Origin: Streptomyces sp. AcH 505
GTDB lineage: Bacteria; Actinomycetota; Actinomycetes; Streptomycetales; Streptomycetaceae
Assembly: GCF_000818175.1 (NCBI RefSeq)
Contig: NZ_JTIY01000001.1
Coordinates: forward strand, 2,766,085-2,815,981
Length of the DNA stretch: 49,897 nucleotides
Direction: 5' to 3'
Below are positions 46,198 through 49,897 of this stretch, piece after piece (position 1 is the stretch's first letter; each line of letters starts with the position of its first letter). The notes under the pieces were generated by a model, which worked only from the letters and a program-made list of their open reading frames with translations, was not told the origin of the DNA and did no database searches. Both the position numbers and the translations under genes were made by a program.

Positions 46198-47388
46198 ATG
46201 CGACGCCACACCATCACACCGCGCCCGGACTGGCAGCGGATCGTCGAGGAGCAGGGTGTTGTCTATCCCCTGACCCGCTATCCCGACGACACGCTTCGCC
46301 CTTACTGGGACGAGAGCGCGTACTACTCCTTCTCGTTGCCCGAGGTGGAGGCGCTGGAAGAAGTGGTCGAGGAACTGCACGAACTGTGCCTCGACGCGGC
46401 CGCGTTCATCGTGGCCGAGGACCGCTTCGCCTCGCTGGGCATCACCGACCGGCGGGTTGCCGAGCTCGTCGCCGACTCGTGGCGGCGGCGGGCCGAACAG
46501 CCGTCCCTGTACGGGCGGTTCGACCTGCGGTACGACGGTACGGACGGCACGCCGGCCAAGCTGCTGGAGTACAACGCCGACACACCGACGTCGCTGGTCG
46601 AGGCGGCGAGCGCGCAGTGGTTCTGGATGGAGGAGCGGTTCCCCCGCGCGGACCAGTGGAACTCGCTGCACGAACGGCTCGTGGACGGCTGGCGGAAGCA
46701 GGCGCATCTGCTGCCGCCGGGGCCGTTGCACTTCGCCCATTCCGAGGCCGACGAGCTGGGCGAGGACCTGATGACGGTCGCGTACCTGCGCGAGACCGCC
46801 GAGCAGGCGGGCATAGCGACGACCGCGCTCTCCGTCGAGGCGATCGGCTGGGACGAGCTGTCGGGGCGTTTCGTGGACGAGCAACTGGGCTTCATACGCG
46901 CCTGTTTCAAGCTCTACCCGTGGGAATGGCTGGTGACCGACCGCTTCGGTGAACACGTCATGGACACCCTCGACAACGGCGGCGGCACGGGTACCACCTG
47001 CTGGATAGAGCCCGCGTGGAAGATGCTGCTCTCCAACAAGGCGCTGCTGGCGATCCTTTGGGAACGCAACCCCGGCCACCCGAATCTGCTCCCGGCCTAT
47101 CTGGACGGGCCGCGCGAGCTGGCCACCACCGGCGGTTACGTCGCGAAGCCGCTGCTCGGCCGCGAGGGCGCCGGTGTCAGTGTGCACGAGGCGGGGGCCG
47201 CTCCCGTCGTACGGACCGACGAGCCCTGCTGCTACCAGGAGTTGGCCCCGCTGCCCGACTTCGACGGGAACCGCGTGGTGCTGGGCGCGTGGGTGGTGGG
47301 CGACGAGTCGGCGGGCCTCGGTATCCGTGAGTCCGCAGGGCTGATCACCGACGAGTACGCGCGTTTCCTGCCGCACATCATCACGTGA
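46198..47388 (+). CDS. Glutathionylspermidine synthase-like ATP-grasp enzyme
   Basis: A 396-residue C-N ligase of the GSP_synth family (YgiC/YjfC type): YWDESAYYSFSLPEVEALEE near the N-terminus, FDLRYDGTDGTPAKLLEYNADTPTSLVEA, then the ATP-grasp core EPAWKMLLSNKALLAILWER, YVAKPLLGREGAGV and YQELAPLPDFDGNRVVLGAW. It probably joins a carboxylate to an amine using ATP; actinomycetes lack glutathionylspermidine, so the true substrate is unknown. Likely cotranscribed with the small lipoprotein upstream, which may mean an envelope-related role. Confidence 0.85.
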   Translation: MRRHTITPRPDWQRIVEEQGVVYPLTRYPDDTLRPYWDESAYYSFSLPEVEALEEVVEELHELCLDAAAFIVAEDRFASLGITDRRVAELVADSWRRRAEQPSLYGRFDLRYDGTDGTPAKLLEYNADTPTSLVEAASAQWFWMEERFPRADQWNSLHERLVDGWRKQAHLLPPGPLHFAHSEADELGEDLMTVAYLRETAEQAGIATTALSVEAIGWDELSGRFVDEQLGFIRACFKLYPWEWLVTDRFGEHVMDTLDNGGGTGTTCWIEPAWKMLLSNKALLAILWERNPGHPNLLPAYLDGPRELATTGGYVAKPLLGREGAGVSVHEAGAAPVVRTDEPCCYQELAPLPDFDGNRVVLGAWVVGDESAGLGIRESAGLITDEYARFLPHIIT

Positions 47389-47520
47389 CCCCTGCCGGGG
47401 GCGTCCGCCGACCGGGGTGGTGGTGCGCTCAACACCACCACCGGCAGGGCCGTACGCCCAGTGTGCCGAATCCGCCGCGCCCATAGCCGCGCGGCACGTC
47501 ATTATTCGCGGACACGACGA

Positions 47521-47553
47521 ACCGCCCGCCCCCGGGGGAGGGAGGCGGGCGGT
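47521..47553. terminator. Bidirectional terminator before MMPL gene
   Basis: ACCGCCCGCC and GGCGGGCGGT are perfect 10-bp arms with a 13-nt loop. They lie between the convergent ATP-grasp and MMPL genes. Confidence 0.75.
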
Positions 47554-47570
47554 CCGGCCTGTGGTGCGGT

Positions 47571-47611
47571 GTCGGTCACCGCGCGTCGGTCACCGCGCGT
47601 CCGTCACCGCG
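47571..47611. repeat. 14-bp tandem repeat at the end of the MMPL gene
   Basis: GTCGGTCACCGCGC at 47571 and 47585, and GTCCGTCACCGCG at 47599, straddle the MMPL stop codon (47604). It is a short slippage repeat and may have extended or shortened the C-terminus (VTETR) or its 3' UTR. Confidence 0.7.
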
Positions 47612-49820
47612 TTTCGGTCACCAGCTCCGGGGTTGTCGCCGGGGCGGTCTCAGGAGCCGATTCGCTGAGGCCGAAGCGGTTGTGGAACGTGCGCAGCGGG
47701 CCCGGGGCGTACCAGGCCGCACGGCCCAGCAGGCGCATCGCCGCCGGTACGAGGATGCCGCGTACGGCCACCGCGTCGATGAGGACGGCCAGGCCGCTGC
47801 CCAGGCCGAACATCTGCATGAAGCTGAGCTTGGCCGTGCCGAAGGCGAAGAAGCTCACCGCCAGCAGGCAGGCCGCCGCTGTGACGATACGGCCGGTGTG
47901 ACCGAGGCCGTTGGTCACGGAGGACTCGTTGTCCTCGCCCTGCTCGTGGAGTTCCTTGATGCGGCTGGTGACGAACACCTCGTAGTCCATCGAGAGGCCG
48001 AAGGCGATGCAGAACATCAGCACGGTCATCGACACGTCCATGGGCTGCGCCGTGAAGCCGAGCAGGGAGGAGAGGTGGCCGTCCTGGAAGATCCAGGTCA
48101 TCACACCGAGGGTCGCGCCCAGGCTGATCATGTTGAGGAGCAGCGCGCGCAGGGGCTGCGTGATGCTGCCGGTGAACAGGAAGAGCAGGAGGAAGGTGGT
48201 CAGCGCGACCAGGGTGATGGCGAGCGGGAGGCGGCTGCCGATGGAGTGCTTGGAGTCGACCAGTTCGGCGTCGGCCCCGCCCACCAGGGAGTGTGTCCCT
48301 GCGGGTGCGGGTACCGCCCGCACCGTACCGACCAGGGTCTGCGCCTCGTCCGACTTCGGTGTCACGGTGCTGACGACATTGAGCTGTTGGGCGTCAGCGC
48401 GGCCCAGCGCCGGGTTGCCGCCGCCGGAGTCGCCGGCGCCGTCGCCGTAGGTTCCGGCGCTGGTCTCGACGCGTACGACGCCCTTGAGACCGGCCAGTTC
48501 GGCCGCGTACGACTCAAGTGGCGCCTTGCCCACGGGCTTGTCGATGACGACGTGGAGGGCGGCGTCGTCGTTGCCGTTGAACTTCTCCTGCAGTACGGAC
48601 GACACCTGGCGGCTCTCGGCGTCCGAGCGCAGCACCCGCTCGTCCGGTGTGCCGAAGGTGATGCCGAGGAGCGGACCTGCGGCGACGAGCAGGACGGCGA
48701 GTACGGGAAGCGCGGTCAGCGCGGGGCGCCGCATGACGGTGCCGGCCAGCCGGCCCCAGAACGGCGTACGGGAGGTGGTGCGTTCAGGCTTGACCCACGG
48801 CAGCCGGCCGCTGTTGACGCGGTGGCCCAGGACGACGAGCAGCGCGGGCATGATGAACAGTGTGCTGATGGCGGCGATGACGACGACACCGATGCCGGCG
48901 TAGCCGAACGAGCGCAGGAAGTACTGCGGGAAGACCAGGAGCGCGGCGAGCGCCGCCGCGACGGTCGCAGCGGAGAACGCGATCGTACGGCCGGCGGTGC
49001 TCACCGTCCGGCGGACGGCGTCGTCCACGCTCGCCCCTGTCGCGAGCTGTTCCCGGAAGCGGCTGACCAGCAACAGGGCGTAGTCGATGCCCAGTCCGAG
49101 CCCGAGGGCGGTGGTCAGGTTGATCGCGAAGACGGAGACGTCGGTGACACTGCCGAGGATGTACAGCTCGGCGAACGTGCCCGCGATGGCGACGACACCG
49201 ATCACCAGCGGCAGCAAGGCCGCGACCAGGCTGCCGAAGACAAGGAGCAGCAGGACGAGGGTGATCGGGACGGCGATGGTCTCGGCGAGGGCCAGGTCGT
49301 CGGCCGACTGCGTGCCCATCTCGCTGGTCACGGCGGCGCCGCCGCCGGCCAGGACGGTGAGGCCGCCCTTGTACGGTCCTGCGTACGCCTCGACGAGGCT
49401 CTTGGTGTGCTCGTCCCGCTCGGTGTCGTTGCCCGTCACATGGGCGAGCACCATGGCCTCGCGGCCGTCCTTGGAGCGCAGGTCGGGGCTGGCCGTCTCC
49501 CAGTAGGAGACGACGTTCTCCAGGTCCTTCTCCTTCTTGAGCTCGGCCACCAGGGACTCGCCGCCCTGCCGGGCCGCCGGGGCGTCGACGCGTCCTTCGG
49601 AGGTGCGGACCAGCAGGATCAGGTTCGTCTCCCCGCCGAACTTCTCCTCGATGACCTTGCCGGCGCGGGCGGACTGGGAGGCCGGGTCGTCGTAACCGCC
49701 GCCCAGCAACTTGCCGAACGCACCGAAGCCCAAGGCGCCCATGAGAGCCACAGCCACGACGGCGACGACGAGTACCAGCCGGGATCTGCGGATCGCCAGT
49801 TCGGCTATGCGTTCAAACAC
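47604..49820 (-). CDS. MMPL-family RND transporter
   Basis: A 738-residue membrane transporter with the two-fold MMPL layout. One membrane helix at about 14-36 is followed by an extracytoplasmic domain, then five helices (about 180-345, including ALGLGLGIDYALLLVSRFRE). A second such half follows (helix near 375, soluble domain, helices about 545-700, including IAFGLSMDYEVFVTSRIKEL). The GxxxDY motifs (GLGIDY, GLSMDY) mark the proton-relay helices of RND pumps. Likely proton-driven export of a lipid or hydrophobic metabolite. GTG start has AAGGAG upstream. The C-terminal tail is soluble. Confidence 0.92.
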   Translation of the reverse strand: MFERIAELAIRRSRLVLVVAVVAVALMGALGFGAFGKLLGGGYDDPASQSARAGKVIEEKFGGETNLILLVRTSEGRVDAPAARQGGESLVAELKKEKDLENVVSYWETASPDLRSKDGREAMVLAHVTGNDTERDEHTKSLVEAYAGPYKGGLTVLAGGGAAVTSEMGTQSADDLALAETIAVPITLVLLLLVFGSLVAALLPLVIGVVAIAGTFAELYILGSVTDVSVFAINLTTALGLGLGIDYALLLVSRFREQLATGASVDDAVRRTVSTAGRTIAFSAATVAAALAALLVFPQYFLRSFGYAGIGVVVIAAISTLFIMPALLVVLGHRVNSGRLPWVKPERTTSRTPFWGRLAGTVMRRPALTALPVLAVLLVAAGPLLGITFGTPDERVLRSDAESRQVSSVLQEKFNGNDDAALHVVIDKPVGKAPLESYAAELAGLKGVVRVETSAGTYGDGAGDSGGGNPALGRADAQQLNVVSTVTPKSDEAQTLVGTVRAVPAPAGTHSLVGGADAELVDSKHSIGSRLPLAITLVALTTFLLLFLFTGSITQPLRALLLNMISLGATLGVMTWIFQDGHLSSLLGFTAQPMDVSMTVLMFCIAFGLSMDYEVFVTSRIKELHEQGEDNESSVTNGLGHTGRIVTAAACLLAVSFFAFGTAKLSFMQMFGLGSGLAVLIDAVAVRGILVPAAMRLLGRAAWYAPGPLRTFHNRFGLSESAPETAPATTPELVTETR

Positions 49821-49897
49821 GCGCCTTCTCCTTTGGTTTTCGTACGGGGGTTTCCGAGCGCTGAAAGGGGCGCGAAACAGCCGGAGTTGTCGCGCTC

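Overview
The window is high-GC actinobacterial DNA. NNS/NNC codon use, GGAGG-type ribosome sites, TANNNT leaderless promoters and the gene families all point to Streptomyces or a close relative. Roughly the left three quarters (1-37987) is a tandem array of integrative and conjugative elements of the AICE type. They sit in the 3' end of a tRNA-Thr(TGU) gene. Three copies of an identical 43-bp att core (59-101, 16669-16711, 37945-37987) delimit element 1 (about 16.6 kb) and element 2 (about 21.3 kb). No 5' half of the tRNA precedes the first copy, so the intact tRNA, and probably another element, lies left of the window.

Element 1 runs: tyrosine integrase and XRE regulator (minus strand); then xis-like gene, small zinc protein, PrimPol primase and helicase (plus strand); an AATTAAGGC palindrome cluster (candidate origin); three unknown genes; a 600-bp hairpin-rich non-coding stretch; and a 1402-residue phage tail tape-measure-like protein with a C-terminal NlpC/P60 domain and no other recognisable tail gene. 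After a strong terminator come two tiny zinc proteins, a KorSA-like GntR repressor, TGCTAG repeats, a TraB/FtsK DNA translocase and a minus-strand operon of small membrane (Spd-like) and CxxC proteins.

Element 2 has the same logic in a different order: integrase, xis, a 12-copy TGCGTCAT iteron array, helicase and PrimPol, a divergent SRA-like/PD-(D/E)XK nuclease, a DnaQ exonuclease, small membrane proteins, CGCTAG repeats, TraB, DUF2637 and DUF4097 proteins, and a pSAM2-like regulatory block (XRE/DUF5919, NUDIX Pif-like, HD, GntR). Inserted between that block and the right att site is a two-gene cassette with visibly lower GC: an HD domain fused to an Hsp90-type ATPase, plus a multi-pass membrane protein. 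It looks like a defence or conflict system. The right end also carries an integrase relic and a 54-bp perfect palindrome.

From 37988 on, a TetR/aldo-keto reductase pair is flanked on both sides by copies of the tRNA tail and terminator. Beyond 39840 lie chromosomal genes: a SAM methyltransferase, an APH(3'')-type aminoglycoside phosphotransferase, a pyridoxamine-phosphate-oxidase-fold protein, two lipoproteins, a double Lrp/AsnC regulator divergent from an SDR, a glutathionylspermidine-synthase-like ATP-grasp enzyme and an MMPL transporter.

The most noteworthy items are the orphan tape-measure cassette in a conjugative element, the HD-Hsp90/membrane pair, the CTAG-centred repeats 3' of both traB genes (candidate TraB recognition sites), and a tRNA-like acceptor/T-arm fold at 30127-30174. 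All functional calls come from motif and family recognition by eye; no database search was run.
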